DNA of 35,734 nucleotides from an uncultured Francisellaceae bacterium (GTDB lineage: Bacteria > Pseudomonadota > Gammaproteobacteria > Francisellales > CACEW01): contig CAJQSL010000073.1 in the NCBI GenBank assembly GCA_905612315.1, positions 1 through 35,734 on the forward strand, in the 5' to 3' direction. The position numbers and the translations under genes were made by a program. The notes beneath the pieces are model-generated. The model saw nothing but the letters and a program-made list of their open reading frames with translations, had not been told where the DNA came from and searched no databases. This document shows positions 1 through 9,941 of this stretch, piece after piece. Within the stretch, counting starts at the first letter, position 1. Every line of letters starts with the position of its first letter.

Positions 1-117
1 ACTGACGAATTTCTCGCCATATGCCGCTTGGTGCTCATAAAGCCAATAGACACGCTGGATTAAGCAATTGGCAAATCTTTTGCTTAAATATAATTTTATG
101 TTTTTAACTTTAAGCAT
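1..117 (-). CDS. Small repeat-family ORF, cut by window edge
   Basis: Reading the minus strand from an ATG at 117 gives 39 residues (MLKVKNIKLYLSKRF...) that run off the window. They align without gaps to the first 39 residues of the small ORF at 23587-23856: both share IKLYL.KR, a QR(V/I)YWLYE.Q block and FVS. The upstream DNA (about 118-190) also resembles 23857-23936, so a longer segment is duplicated. I do not recognise the family. It could be the start of a mobile-element protein or a small multicopy gene of this genome. The function is unknown; the homology between the two copies is clear. Confidence 0.5.
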   Translation of the reverse strand, partial: MLKVKNIKLYLSKRFANCLIQRVYWLYEHQAAYGEKFVS

Positions 118-228
118 GGTTTAGAATTTAAACTTATATTTTTAGTGTAAAGTGATTTTTAGTATAGTTGGTTTTTTTGAAGGTGTGGTTTTTTTTTATT
201 TTTTGCAGTCAGGATGCCCCCATCCCAA

Positions 229-249
229 CCTTCCCCCACGGGGGGAAGG
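229..249. repeat. GC-rich perfect hairpin
   Basis: A 9-bp perfect stem (ccttccccc / gggggaagg) with a 3-base loop sits in very AT-rich DNA. No T-run follows closely on either strand, so it is not a canonical intrinsic terminator. It could be an intergenic palindromic repeat or a structure in the 3' region of the truB transcript. Confidence 0.5.
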
Positions 250-265
250 GGTTCTCCCCACCGCC

Positions 266-467
266 GTCTTTGCGAGGCAACGCCGAAGCAACCTCGGGTG
301 GCGCGCGTAAGCGCGGACCCCGGACTTCTTAGCAGGTATATTTGTGACCTTGAGTAAAACTAGAATTAAATATTGATATTATGTAATAACCTTGCCATCT
401 GAACTTGCTTCCGCGCTACGTGCGTTGCACTTCGCACGAGATTGCTTCGGCGTAGCCTCGCAACGAC
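266..467. repeat. Inverted-repeat-bounded intergenic element, copy 1
   Basis: A 31-base arm at 266-296 is the reverse complement of 437-467 with three mismatches (28/31). The interior from about 325 onward is nearly identical to 25071-25213, the second copy in this window. There is no coding capacity. A short, non-coding, dispersed segment with terminal inverted repeats fits a MITE-like or REP-like intergenic element. The arm core (gcgaggc.acgccgaagcaa) resembles the intergenic palindromes found in many bacterial genomes. No target-site duplication was identified. Confidence 0.6.
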
Positions 468-531
468 TGCTATGGGTATGTTTTTGCGTAAGGTGAGTTT
501 TCAAATATTTTTGACCAAAAACCCGCCAAAC

Positions 532-1467
532 CTACCCCAACTTCCTTGAAACCAAAAGACCTTCTTTAAGCTCTCCAATAGCCACAAATTTATCATCAGC
601 ATAAAGCCGTACCCAGCCATCACAATCAGCTGATAATACATCAGTTATCTTAATCCCATGAATTAAGCATCTATATTGCTCTGAACTAATATCAACTTTA
701 GGAAAACTTGCAAATACTTTATCTATTGATAATAAATATTTAGAAATTTTATTTTCTTTATTATCTATATGATCTATATAATTTTCAAAATTATCATCGC
801 ACTCCGACCATTTTAAAATATCACAATCATTAAAATCCCCACTAGCAATTCTACGCAAAGATATCAAATGCCCTAATGTATCCAGCTTCTCACAGATATC
901 ACAAGCTAAAGATCGAACATAAGTACCCTTTGAACAATGCACACTTATACTCAATTGCTTTAAGTTTTTATCATACTTAAGACACTCTAAATTATTAATT
1001 TTGATATCTCGAATTTTACTTTTGATATCAACTTTTAAACCCTCCCTTGCATGTTTATACAAAGGTTTTCCATCAAGCTTTAAGGCACTGTATATTGGTG
1101 GAACTTGAGAATACCCGCCGCGAAAATGATCAAGTGCAACTTCAATATCCTTATTATCTATATCTTTTACTTCTTTTTTATCTAAAATCTCACCTTCAGC
1201 ATCATAAGTATCAGTTGCAATACCAAGCTGAATACAAGCCTCATACTTTTTATCTTGTAAAACCAAATGCGGTAATAGTTTGGTCGCCCTGCCTAAAGCT
1301 ATTATTAAAACACCAGTTGCCATTGGATCTAACGTGCCAGCATGACCTGCTTTTTTCGCTTTAAATAAATATCTAATTCTAGTTACGGCCTTTTGTGAGC
1401 TCCATCCTTTTGGTTTATCAAAAATAACAAAACCGTGAATATCTTTAAGATCCTTCTTGCTCATCAT
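532..1467 (-). CDS. truB: tRNA pseudouridine(55) synthase TruB
   Basis: TruB makes pseudouridine 55 in the T-loop of tRNAs. The N-terminal catalytic domain carries the family signature GHAGTLDPMATGVL, whose Asp is the catalytic nucleophile. A KGTYVRSLACDI block follows, and a PUA-like RNA-binding region lies at the C-terminus. The open frame extends to 1503, but that would overlap rbfA by 59 bases. The tandem ATGs at 1467 and 1464, preceded by AAGGG, give about 311 residues, close to the E. coli length (314), and only about 20 bases of overlap. It is the last gene of the rimP-nusA-infB-rbfA-truB operon and is translationally coupled to rbfA. rpsO, its usual follower, is not present in the remaining 531 bases. 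Confidence 0.96.
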   Translation of the reverse strand: MMSKKDLKDIHGFVIFDKPKGWSSQKAVTRIRYLFKAKKAGHAGTLDPMATGVLIIALGRATKLLPHLVLQDKKYEACIQLGIATDTYDAEGEILDKKEVKDIDNKDIEVALDHFRGGYSQVPPIYSALKLDGKPLYKHAREGLKVDIKSKIRDIKINNLECLKYDKNLKQLSISVHCSKGTYVRSLACDICEKLDTLGHLISLRRIASGDFNDCDILKWSECDDNFENYIDHIDNKENKISKYLLSIDKVFASFPKVDISSEQYRCLIHGIKITDVLSADCDGWVRLYADDKFVAIGELKEGLLVSRKLG

Positions 1468-1888
1468 CTGAACCCTTATTGACTGAACGTAATATCTCCT
1501 CAATATTAGATCCTTGATCTATAGATTTATCATATATAAATCTAAGTTCTGGAGTTTTGCGTAAATCACATCTTCTGGCTAACTCACGACGTAAAAAACC
1601 AGATGCTTTATCTAATGCTTTTTTTACTGAGTTTCTTTTATGATTATCATTATTCTTATCAGAATCTGCATCAGACTCAGATAATTTTACATATCCTACC
1701 GATATAAAATCAGTGTAATAAATCTTAGCGACGCTTAAATCCCTTGACACCTCAACCCCAGTAACATTTAAGTTATTTAACCTAGGATCATTAGATTCTC
1801 GCTTTAAAATTTGCATCAGCTCTTTTTGCACTAAATCATTAATGCGATTAAGCCGATGCGGATTTGGCGTATATTGGTTTTTGCTCAT
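1445..1888 (-). CDS. rbfA: 30S ribosome-binding factor RbfA
   Basis: RbfA is a KH-fold protein that binds the immature 30S subunit and helps process the 5' end of 16S rRNA, including in cold adaptation. At 147 residues it is slightly longer than typical (about 130). The typical N-terminal block (RLNRINDLVQKELMQIL, then DPRLNNLNVTGVEVSRDLSVAKIYY) and the C-terminal LRRELARRCDLRKTPELRFIYD segment are visible. The extra length comes from an acidic, Asn/Asp/Lys-rich insert near residues 73-85. Its stop overlaps the truB start and it follows infB by 19 bases, so it is cotranscribed with both. Confidence 0.95.
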   Translation of the reverse strand: MSKNQYTPNPHRLNRINDLVQKELMQILKRESNDPRLNNLNVTGVEVSRDLSVAKIYYTDFISVGYVKLSESDADSDKNNDNHKRNSVKKALDKASGFLRRELARRCDLRKTPELRFIYDKSIDQGSNIEEILRSVNKGSDDEQEGS

Positions 1889-1907
1889 TTTATTTCCATA
1901 TATCTAA

Positions 1908-4445
1908 TTAATCCAATTTTCTAGCAATCTCAACTTTTTCATAAACTTCAATCTGATCACCAGTTTTAACATCATTGTAATTTTTAACACCAATACCACA
2001 CTCTTTACCCTGCCTAACATCAGAAACGTCATCTTTGAAGTGCCTTAAAGACTCTAACACACCCTCATAAATAACTGTTCCATCCCGAATTACGCGAATA
2101 GGAAGATTACGCTTAATATTGCCATCAATTACCATACAACCTGCGATTGCACCAAACTTAGGCGATTTAAATACGTCCCTAACTTCAGCTGTACCAATAA
2201 TGTTTTCTCTAATTTCAGGTTTTAACATACCAGATAGAGACTGTTTGATATCATCAATTAGATCATAAATTACGCTGTAGTATCTAATTTCAACACCTTC
2301 TTGCTCCGCTAATCTTTTAGCATTTAGCTCAGCTCGGGTGTTAAAACCAAATATAATCGCACTAGATGCTAATGCTAAGTTAACATCAGACTCGTTAATA
2401 CCACCTAAAGATGTCGCAACAAATTCTACCTGAATTTCATCAGTTGCAATCTTGTTTAAAGATTCAATAATAGCCTCTTGTGAACCTTGCACATCAGCTT
2501 TTAAAATGATATTTAATTTCTGAGCTTCATTAGCGGCGGCTTCGAAAATATTCTCTAAATTAACTGCATTAAGCTGTTGTTGCTTTTGCTCTTTAGTTTT
2601 ATGCTTACGGTATTCTGCAACTTCACGAGCTTTTCGCTCTTCTTTAACAACTATAAAGTCATCTCCTGCTTTTGGTGTGCCAGATAAGCCTAGAATCTCA
2701 ACCGGCATTGAAGGCCCTGCTTCTTTTACCTTTTTACTAATCTCGTTAAACATTGATCTTACGCGGCCATACTCACTACCTGCTAAAACAATATTTCCTG
2801 AACTTAAAGTGCCCTTTTGAACTAGGACACTCGCAACTACACCACGGTTTTTATCTATTCTAGATTCTAAAACGACACCTCTAGCTAAAACATCTATAAC
2901 ACTAGTTAGCTCTAACACTTCAGCTTGTAAAAGAACTGACTCTAATAAACTATCAACACCAACACCTGTTTTAGCTGAAACTGGCACGAACATATTCTCA
3001 CCACCCCAATCCTCAGGAACAACCCCATGATGAGAAATATCTGTTTTAATCTTCTCAACGTCAGATTCAGGCTTGTCAATTTTATTTACTGCTACAATAA
3101 TTGGAACTCCAGCAGCTTTTGCATGATTAATAGCTTCTATAGTTTGAGGCATAACGCCATCATCAGCCGCCACTACCAAAATAACGATATCAGTACAAGT
3201 AGCGCCACGTGCTCGCATTGCTGTAAAAGCTTCATGCCCTGGGGTATCTAAGAAAGTAATGTTACCCTTATCTACGGCTACATTATATGCACCGATATGC
3301 TGAGTTATACCGCCAGACTCACCAGATGCAACCTTCGTTCGCCTAATATAATCTAATAATGAAGTTTTACCATGATCAACATGCCCCATAATTGTTACAA
3401 CCGGAGCTCTTGAAACTTGCTTGCCACCTTCTTGCTCTTCAATAACAGCAACTTCTAATGCATTTTCTTGTAATAACTTATATTTATGACCCATCTGCTC
3501 TACAACTAATACAGCAGTATCTTGATCAAGTGACTCATTGACCGTCGCCATCATCCCAAGACCCATTAAAGCTTTAACAACTTTAGCAGCTTTTACTGAC
3601 ATTTTAAGAGCAAGATCAGCAACTGTAATTGTCTCTGGAATACCAACTTCAATAACTGAGCTCCCTTTTGGTTTCTCAAACTTTTGAACTTTAGATGATC
3701 CCCGACCATCATAAACGGCTGCTCTACGACGCTTACTAACTAGCTTTGGTCGCCTTGAATCTTTTTTGTCATCTGGAACTAAAATCCTACCGCCATGAGT
3801 TATGTATGCAGGCTCTGAAGATGAACCCTTGTCTTTAATTTTGGGCTTCGGCTTATGCTTTTTGAGCTCTTCATCTTCTTCCTTTAATAACCTAGATTTA
3901 ACTGTTTCAATATCTTCCGCAGGCTTCGGTGGTACTGCCCCAGAAGGCCCTTTTGTTTTAACACCTTCTTCTGGCTTCTTCGCCATAGCCCCTTTATCTA
4001 GATCAGCTTCTGTTTTAGCCTTATCTTCTTGCTCTTTTAATTCTTTTTCTTGCTGGGACTTTAAAGCATCTGCTTTTGCTTGCTCTTCTTTTAACCTAGC
4101 TTCTTCTTCAGCTTTTATCTTGGCTTCTTCTGCTGTTGCGATACGACTGGACTCTTCTTCACTTATGAGCCTATCTTGTGAACTCACATATGTTCTTTTT
4201 TTCTTGATCTGAACATCAACTCGCCTGCCTTTATTCGCGCCACCCAAAGATACTTGACCTGACTTTCTCTCTTTCAGCGTTACTTTTTTAGGCTGCAATG
4301 CTTTAAACAAAGCCATTTTTTGTTCATTTGAGATTAAATCATCCGCACTAGTTTGAGGCAAGCCTGCTTGCTTTAGTTTTTCAAGCAATACATCAACTGC
4401 GATATGTGCCTGCTTTGCTAATTGTTCTACTGTAACTTCAGCCAT
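1908..4445 (-). CDS. infB: Translation initiation factor IF-2
   Basis: IF-2 is the GTPase that brings initiator fMet-tRNA to the 30S subunit and promotes subunit joining. The N-terminal IF2_N-like region (residues 1-50) is followed by a long charged, low-complexity Lys/Glu/Ala linker (about 95-210) and a second small N domain (about 265-320). The G domain carries G1 GHVDHGKT at 354-361, then [12 protein letters not shown] and SAKTG. Domains II-IV follow. At 845 residues it is close to the long E. coli form (890). The start at 4445 has an AAGGGAG ribosome site. The gene follows nusA by 20 bases with no ylxR between them, and a matching initiator tRNA gene heads the same operon. Confidence 0.98.
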   Translation of the reverse strand: MAEVTVEQLAKQAHIAVDVLLEKLKQAGLPQTSADDLISNEQKMALFKALQPKKVTLKERKSGQVSLGGANKGRRVDVQIKKKRTYVSSQDRLISEEESSRIATAEEAKIKAEEEARLKEEQAKADALKSQQEKELKEQEDKAKTEADLDKGAMAKKPEEGVKTKGPSGAVPPKPAEDIETVKSRLLKEEDEELKKHKPKPKIKDKGSSSEPAYITHGGRILVPDDKKDSRRPKLVSKRRRAAVYDGRGSSKVQKFEKPKGSSVIEVGIPETITVADLALKMSVKAAKVVKALMGLGMMATVNESLDQDTAVLVVEQMGHKYKLLQENALEVAVIEEQEGGKQVSRAPVVTIMGHVDHGKTSLLDYIRRTKVASGESGGITQHIGAYNVAVDKGNITFLDTPGHEAFTAMRARGATCTDIVILVVAADDGVMPQTIEAINHAKAAGVPIIVAVNKIDKPESDVEKIKTDISHHGVVPEDWGGENMFVPVSAKTGVGVDSLLESVLLQAEVLELTSVIDVLARGVVLESRIDKNRGVVASVLVQKGTLSSGNIVLAGSEYGRVRSMFNEISKKVKEAGPSMPVEILGLSGTPKAGDDFIVVKEERKAREVAEYRKHKTKEQKQQQLNAVNLENIFEAAANEAQKLNIILKADVQGSQEAIIESLNKIATDEIQVEFVATSLGGINESDVNLALASSAIIFGFNTRAELNAKRLAEQEGVEIRYYSVIYDLIDDIKQSLSGMLKPEIRENIIGTAEVRDVFKSPKFGAIAGCMVIDGNIKRNLPIRVIRDGTVIYEGVLESLRHFKDDVSDVRQGKECGIGVKNYNDVKTGDQIEVYEKVEIARKLD

Positions 4446-4465
4446 TTGGACTCCCTTTAAGATTC

Positions 4466-5989
4466 CTAATCATCATCATTTTCAAACCACGGAGCACGAG
4501 CTTGCATAATAAACTCACCAGCTTTCTCCGGGGTTAAATCTTTAATATCAGCTAAATCATCTACCGCTTGTTCCGCTAAATCTTCCATACTATACACACT
4601 AATGGCCGATAACTGATTTGCTAACTCTAAAGTCATTCCATCCATTGTCAATAAATCCGGCTGCGGACCATGAAAATTCTCGCCAGATAATGCCTGATTA
4701 AGTAAAGAGGAATTTGCGGCTTCCTGTAAATTCTTAACACCAACTTCATCAATGCCTTCTATACCTAAAAGCTCTTCATCTGCCACATATGCAACTTCCT
4801 CTAAAGTAGTAAAGCCTGCATCAGCTAGCACCTGCGCAACACTTTCATCGACAGATAATGCGCCCATAAATAAACCTACAGTCGCTAACTGCTCACCTTC
4901 TTCTTTATCTTTAGCTTCTTGCTGCCCAACAATATTTAACTCCCAACCGGCAAGGCGGCTAGCTAATCTAACATTTTGGCCGTTTCTTCCAATAGCTTGA
5001 GATAACTGTGATTCATCTACAATAACATCAATAGTATGTGTGTCTTCATCCATAACAATTGAAAGAACTTCAGCTGGCTGCATAGCATCAATAACTAATT
5101 CAACTGGATCTTCACTCCAAATTAAAACATCGACTTTCTCGCCATTAAATTCATTAGAAATTGCTTGAACCCTAGAACCCCTAACGCCAATACAAGAGCC
5201 TCGAGGATCTATTCTTTTATCATTACTGAAAACAGCAACTTTACATCTTTGGCCTGGCTCTCTAGCAATAGCTTTTATTTCGATAACCTCTTCTGCAATT
5301 TCAGGAACTTCTAATTTAAATAACTCCTCGATAATCTCATCACATGAGCGACTTAAAATAATAGATGATTGGCCTTCTACCTCTACAATTTCTTTTAAAT
5401 AAGCTTTTATTCTATCTCCAACACGATAATTCTCACGAGGAACCATCTCAGATTTTGGCATAATAGCATCCGCACCACCAGACCCTACCAACTCAACTAT
5501 CATTTGATCTTTCATCATCCTTCTTACCTGACCAAAAACAATTGTGCCAACCAGGTGTTGCATTCTTTTGCCAATTTCTCTGCGCTCAGCTTCCTTAACT
5601 TTTTGCATAATTACCTGTTTTGCAGCCTGCGCTGCAATTCTACCAAATTCAACAGACGCTACCCGCTCTTCAATATAATCACCAATATTTAAATCAGCGT
5701 TCTTTTTAACCGCATCGCTATGATTAATATGACAAAGAGAATTAAACTCTACAAAATCATCATCGTCTTCTTGAGCTTCTTCAAAATCATCTGCTACAAC
5801 TTCCCAAATACGAAAAGTATCATAATCACCAGTTCCAGGGTCAATAACAACTTTAAAATCCCAAGCCATACCATAACGTTTTTTGGTTGCTAGAACTAAA
5901 GCTTCACTAATAGCATCAAAAACCTCATTTTGAGGAATCCCCTTCTCGTTGGAGACCATCTCAACTACCATCAAAATTTCTTTACTCAT
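4466..5989 (-). CDS. nusA: Transcription termination/antitermination factor NusA
   Basis: NusA binds RNA polymerase and nascent RNA and modulates pausing, termination and antitermination. An N-terminal RNAP-binding domain (1-130) is followed by an S1 domain and two KH domains; [17 protein letters not shown] and [17 protein letters not shown] are the KH GxxG loops. Two C-terminal acidic AR2 repeats (about 375-430 and 450-500) end the protein, the second containing [15 protein letters not shown]. Two AR2 repeats are typical of gammaproteobacterial NusA, and the length of 507 fits (E. coli 495). An AAGGTGG ribosome site precedes the ATG. It is the second protein gene of the rimP operon. Confidence 0.98.
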   Translation of the reverse strand: MSKEILMVVEMVSNEKGIPQNEVFDAISEALVLATKKRYGMAWDFKVVIDPGTGDYDTFRIWEVVADDFEEAQEDDDDFVEFNSLCHINHSDAVKKNADLNIGDYIEERVASVEFGRIAAQAAKQVIMQKVKEAERREIGKRMQHLVGTIVFGQVRRMMKDQMIVELVGSGGADAIMPKSEMVPRENYRVGDRIKAYLKEIVEVEGQSSIILSRSCDEIIEELFKLEVPEIAEEVIEIKAIAREPGQRCKVAVFSNDKRIDPRGSCIGVRGSRVQAISNEFNGEKVDVLIWSEDPVELVIDAMQPAEVLSIVMDEDTHTIDVIVDESQLSQAIGRNGQNVRLASRLAGWELNIVGQQEAKDKEEGEQLATVGLFMGALSVDESVAQVLADAGFTTLEEVAYVADEELLGIEGIDEVGVKNLQEAANSSLLNQALSGENFHGPQPDLLTMDGMTLELANQLSAISVYSMEDLAEQAVDDLADIKDLTPEKAGEFIMQARAPWFENDDD

Positions 5990-6014
5990 ATCAACACCAC
6001 CTTAATATTTAAGA

Positions 6015-6515
6015 TCACTTGCTAAAAATCTTATCATCAATAAACAAATTAGCCTGTTTTATTTGGCTTAAACTTAAATCAATATCATCTAAAGAAGCCA
6101 AATCTTTTTGGACGCTATCTTTAAAACTAAAACTTAACTTCTCATTTTCAACATCAACCTTTATAAGTTTAGCTTGAAACTTCTTTTTATTTTGAACTGG
6201 AGCCCATAATTTAACCAGTATACCCTGACCTATATAAGCTTCATATTGCTCTATATCAAAAAACTTCCTATCTAAACCCGGAGATGACACTTCTAGATCA
6301 TACGCACCGGATAATGGATCCTCGACATCTAAAACATAACTAATCTGCTTGCTAGCTGCTTCACAATCTTTAATTACTATGCCATTTTTATGATCTATAT
6401 AAACTCTCAACAAGCCACTGCTTTTTCTAGGCATATATTCTAAACCCCATAAAACATAGCCACAGCTTTCAACAGCCGGCTGTATAACTTGTTTTAAATT
6501 CTCTTCTTGCCTCAT
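6015..6515 (-). CDS. rimP: Ribosome maturation factor RimP
   Basis: RimP assists 30S subunit assembly. Family features are VESCGYVLWGLEY near the start, LRVYIDH, CEAASKQISYVLDVEDP, and the signature LEVSSPGLDRKFF, followed by a C-terminal SH3-like region. The frame opens at 6551, but the ATG at 6515 has a GGGAA ribosome site 7 bases upstream and gives 166 residues, closer to the usual length (about 150) and to the family N-terminus. It heads the protein-coding part of the operon, downstream of the initiator tRNA and a hairpin. Confidence 0.95.
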   Translation of the reverse strand: MRQEENLKQVIQPAVESCGYVLWGLEYMPRKSSGLLRVYIDHKNGIVIKDCEAASKQISYVLDVEDPLSGAYDLEVSSPGLDRKFFDIEQYEAYIGQGILVKLWAPVQNKKKFQAKLIKVDVENEKLSFSFKDSVQKDLASLDDIDLSLSQIKQANLFIDDKIFSK

Positions 6516-6540
6516 TATAATTTCCCAAAAAAACAAAATA

Positions 6541-6598
6541 TCAAAAACCAAAACCCCAAAAACAAAATATTAAAAACCAAAACCCCAAAAACAAAAAA
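6541..6598. repeat. Two-copy tandem repeat in rimP leader
   Basis: A unit of about 29-30 bases (core aaaaaccaaaaccccaaaaa) occurs twice in tandem, at 6541-6570 and 6571-6598. On the transcribed minus strand it reads as T/G-rich DNA just upstream of the rimP ribosome site. It probably arose by slippage or local duplication, and no protein is encoded. Confidence 0.7.
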
Positions 6599-6617
6599 GA
6601 CCAAAAAATGGTCTTTT
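6595..6617 (-). terminator. Hairpin terminator/attenuator after initiator tRNA
   Basis: A 9-bp perfect stem (aaaagacca / tggtctttt) with a 5-base loop lies 41 bases past the tRNA 3' end. On the minus strand the right arm ends in T's and runs into TTGTTTTT. This fits an intrinsic terminator that would end part of the tRNA transcripts while letting some polymerase read through into rimP-nusA. No other promoter for rimP is obvious between it and the gene. Confidence 0.65.
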
Positions 6618-6657
6618 AAAATTTCAACGTCTTGTCAAACAAACTTGTAACCAAATT

Positions 6658-6734
<77 letters not shown>

Positions 6735-6746
6735 ATAGTGAGACAG

Positions 6747-6775
6747 AGTATACGCAAGTTTATACTCGCATGCAA
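6747..6775 (-). promoter_or_regulatory. Sigma-70 promoter of the initiator tRNA/nusA operon
   Basis: On the minus strand a -35 box TTGCAT (6770-6775) and a -10 box TATACT (6747-6752) are separated by exactly 17 bases. The -10 box ends 12 bases before the tRNA 5' end at 6734. The match to consensus is strong and the spacing ideal. Confidence 0.8.
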
Positions 6776-6926
6776 GTGCTTTAGAAAGCATTATTTTTAA
6801 TTTTAAACTCAACAAATCCACACCTATACTCTTAAAAAGCACAGATTACACTCAAACTATCCTTTTTTTAAGCATAGATATGTGCTATACTATACTTATA
6901 TAAAACACAGGCCAGAGGTGCTTCCA

Positions 6927-8198
6927 ATGAAAAGTTTATTATCTACGCTGCAAGATGAGTTTAAGATTCAACTACAAGAGTACAAAAACACACTACCAAG
7001 AAAACACCAGTTAGTAGTTTTAGACAATAAAATAACCGTAGCTATTGGCATGAGAAGAACTGGGAAAACAACCATATTATTGCAAGAAGTTCAAAAACTT
7101 ATAGATAACAACATCCCTTTTAACAACATCTTATTTATAAACTTTGAAGATGACCGCTTAGGAACAATAAATCAGGAAAAATTAAGAGAATTAGTTGATG
7201 CGTTTTACGCCCTATATCCACAAAACCATGAGCAAACATGTTACTTATTCTTTGATGAAATCCAAAATGTCAATGGCTGGTCATTAGTAATTAGAAGGCT
7301 ATTTGACAGTAAAAAAGTAAAAATATTTTTGACTGGCTCATCCTCAAAAATGTTAAGCAAAGAAATTGCTACTGAATTACGTGGTCGCTGCTTTACAACC
7401 GAAATATGGCCATATGGCTTCTGGGAGTATTTAGAAACCAAACAAATATCTAATTTACTAAAAGAAAAAGGCCAACAAAAAATAGATATCTTAAAAAAAG
7501 AACTAGAAAACTATTTACAAATCGGCGGTTTCCCTGAAGCTAATAATTTACAGCCCATGCACAGAATAAAGCTATTACAAGATTACGTAGAAATTGTATC
7601 AATGCGAGACATAATTGATAGATATAAAATTAGTAACACATCTTTAATTAAATACTTAACTAGGTACTTATTAAGTAATATCTCAACTTCGTTCTCCACT
7701 AATAAATTCTATAATGACCTTAGGTCCCAAGGGTATTCTTTAACTAAATCCCACCTTTATGATTATCTTAAATATATTGAAGATGCCTACCTAGCATTCA
7801 GCATCCCTTTATTTGATGAGTCCATACGAAAAGTACAAACTAACCCTAGAAAAATCTACGCAATTGACCCAGGATTATCTCACGCATACTCCATAAGTAA
7901 TTTGGAAAACAAAGGCAGATACTTTGAAAACCTAATTTATCTTGATTTAAGGCGCCAAGGTTGTGAAATATATTATTACCTAACGAAACAAAGACATGAA
8001 GTTGACTTTCTTGCAAGAGATTATGAAAACAAATTAACTTTATACCAAGTAGTATGGGATATTAATGACAAGACAACTTTAGATAGGGAGTTGCGCGCCC
8101 TGGAGGAAGCACAAAAAGAATTAGGTGCGGAAGTTAAGTGCAAACTAATTACTCCTGAAAATTATTTTGAAGAGTTAGCCACTGAAAGATTGGGTTAG
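6927..8198 (+). CDS. AAA-family ATPase with DUF4143-type C-terminus
   Basis: This 423-residue protein belongs to the common bacterial/archaeal AAA_14 plus DUF4143 group, whose physiological role is mostly unknown. Walker A (GMRRTGKTT) is at residues 41-49, Walker B (CYLFFDEIQ) at about 105-113, and a sensor-1-like FLTGSSSKML follows. The C-terminal part ends in the REASE-like pattern HEVDFLAR...LYQVVWDI typical of DUF4143. The frame opens at a GTG at 6882, but the ATG at 6927 has AGAGGTG 6 bases upstream and a TATACT-like box lies inside the longer version, so I chose 6927. It is the only plus-strand gene between the nuo genes and the nusA operon, which suggests a later insertion. Confidence 0.9.
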   Translation: MKSLLSTLQDEFKIQLQEYKNTLPRKHQLVVLDNKITVAIGMRRTGKTTILLQEVQKLIDNNIPFNNILFINFEDDRLGTINQEKLRELVDAFYALYPQNHEQTCYLFFDEIQNVNGWSLVIRRLFDSKKVKIFLTGSSSKMLSKEIATELRGRCFTTEIWPYGFWEYLETKQISNLLKEKGQQKIDILKKELENYLQIGGFPEANNLQPMHRIKLLQDYVEIVSMRDIIDRYKISNTSLIKYLTRYLLSNISTSFSTNKFYNDLRSQGYSLTKSHLYDYLKYIEDAYLAFSIPLFDESIRKVQTNPRKIYAIDPGLSHAYSISNLENKGRYFENLIYLDLRRQGCEIYYYLTKQRHEVDFLARDYENKLTLYQVVWDINDKTTLDRELRALEEAQKELGAEVKCKLITPENYFEELATERLG

Positions 8199-8385
8199 GA
8201 CTTATTGGTGTTTTTGCTCTAAATAACCATAAACTACAACTATCTGCAATCATTAATTCTATTTAAAATTATACAAATATTCGTATCTTACAGACTCATG
8301 TTACGCACTCATATATTAATATAGTACTATCACTTCACTGGATAATTAATTAAGCGGAGCTCTGTCCTAGAATTATAAGATAAAC

Positions 8386-9897
8386 CTACCCCAAACTAAG
8401 AGCTGCATAATGACTCATCTCAACCCACGCCCACGGGAAAACTCCGATAAAAAACACAAACAATCCATTCACAGTCAAAACTAAACTATCAAAACCCACA
8501 ACTGAGTGTTTAGGCTCTAACATATCATCAGGCTCTAGCGGATTAGAGTGATCAAAATACATATGCTTAATAATTCTAACATAATAAAAGGCTGCTACAA
8601 CTGACATAAATAACGCAATAATAGCTGAAACATAATAAATATTACTACCAGTTTTAAGCATCGCATCAAGCACAAATAATTTGGCATCAAAACCTATAAA
8701 AGGCGGAATGCCAGCAAACGAAAATAAAAACAACATCATTAAAAATGCGATCCAAGGATGCCTTCTATTTAAACCAGTATAGTCACTAAGTTCAGCCCCA
8801 CGTCCTGATTTATATTGCAATAATAGGATAACCCCAAAGCCACCAACACTAGCTATACCATAAGATGTTATATAAAAAATTGCAGACTCATACCCAAAAG
8901 TATCAGCACAAGATAAACCTAAAAACAAAAACCCCATATGCCCAATAGTTGAGTATGCAAATATTCTTTTAAGATTTGTTTGCAATAAAGCTCCGAAATT
9001 ACCGATTATTACTGATAATAAGCCTAGAATTAAAAATAACACTTGCCAATGAGGTTTTAAAGATCCTAAGGCATAAACGAATAATCTTATTAAAAAACCA
9101 AAAGCTGCTAGTTTAGTTACACTACCTATTATTGCGGTAACTGGTGTTGGTGCTCCTTGGTATACATCAGGTACCCACATATGAAATGGAACTAATCCAA
9201 ATTTAAATGCAATAGCAACTACTAAGAAACCAAACCCACATAAAATAACAGTCTGGTCAAAAATAGGCATTTGATTTAAATCCATAAAAGCATCAACAAT
9301 GCCTTTTAAATCTAAAGTGTGAGCCATACCAAAAATTAAAGACATCCCATATAGTAAAATACCAGATGCCAAAGCTCCCATTACAAAATATTTAAGCGCA
9401 GCCTCTGATGACCTGATGTTTTTAGTCTCAAGTGCAATCATGGCATATAATGGCAACGATAATAGCTCTAAACCTAAATATAAAACCAATAAGCTCCCTG
9501 CTGATATCATCACAAAACCACCAAGAAGTGATAATAAGCTTAAGACATAAAATTCATTCTTAACGCCATCGATATCTTTTTTAGCACACCAGTATCTTCT
9601 GGAATATATAAAAGTTACAAATAAACAAACACAACAAACAGCTTTTATAAAAATAGAGAATCCATCACAATAATACTGCCCACCAAAAGCTATAGGATGC
9701 AATAAAGGATGCTCAAATATCATATAAACAAAAGCTAATATCAAAACACCACAAGATAATAAAAAAGTGCAAACTTTAGTTTTATCTTTTACAAATAAAT
9801 CAAATAATAAAATAAAACAACTTCCAGCTAATAAGATAACCTCCGGAATAATTGCCCATAAATTATTTAAGAATAACTGACCTATACTCATGTTCAT
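8386..9897 (-). CDS. nuoN: NADH-quinone oxidoreductase subunit N
   Basis: NuoN is one of three antiporter-like proton-pumping membrane subunits of respiratory complex I. At 503 residues with about 14 hydrophobic segments it matches the family (E. coli 485). Conserved blocks include LYLGLELLSLPLYAM, containing the membrane Glu, FGLVPFHMWVPDVYQGAPTPV with its Lys/His-bearing helix, and NLKRIFAYSTIGHMGF. It is the last gene of nuoJKLMN, 44 bases after nuoM. Downstream is a 187-base gap and then the convergent ATPase gene. No clear terminator was found in that gap. Confidence 0.97.
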   Translation of the reverse strand: MNMSIGQLFLNNLWAIIPEVILLAGSCFILLFDLFVKDKTKVCTFLLSCGVLILAFVYMIFEHPLLHPIAFGGQYYCDGFSIFIKAVCCVCLFVTFIYSRRYWCAKKDIDGVKNEFYVLSLLSLLGGFVMISAGSLLVLYLGLELLSLPLYAMIALETKNIRSSEAALKYFVMGALASGILLYGMSLIFGMAHTLDLKGIVDAFMDLNQMPIFDQTVILCGFGFLVVAIAFKFGLVPFHMWVPDVYQGAPTPVTAIIGSVTKLAAFGFLIRLFVYALGSLKPHWQVLFLILGLLSVIIGNFGALLQTNLKRIFAYSTIGHMGFLFLGLSCADTFGYESAIFYITSYGIASVGGFGVILLLQYKSGRGAELSDYTGLNRRHPWIAFLMMLFLFSFAGIPPFIGFDAKLFVLDAMLKTGSNIYYVSAIIALFMSVVAAFYYVRIIKHMYFDHSNPLEPDDMLEPKHSVVGFDSLVLTVNGLFVFFIGVFPWAWVEMSHYAALSLG

Positions 9898-9941
9898 ATA
9901 TACAATGCCTATTTAAATATATTTAATAATTAAAACTAAAA

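Noticed and set aside
1447..1503. Extended TruB N-terminus
   Set aside because: It would overlap rbfA by 59 bases and makes TruB longer than the family; ATGs at 1467/1464 fit better.
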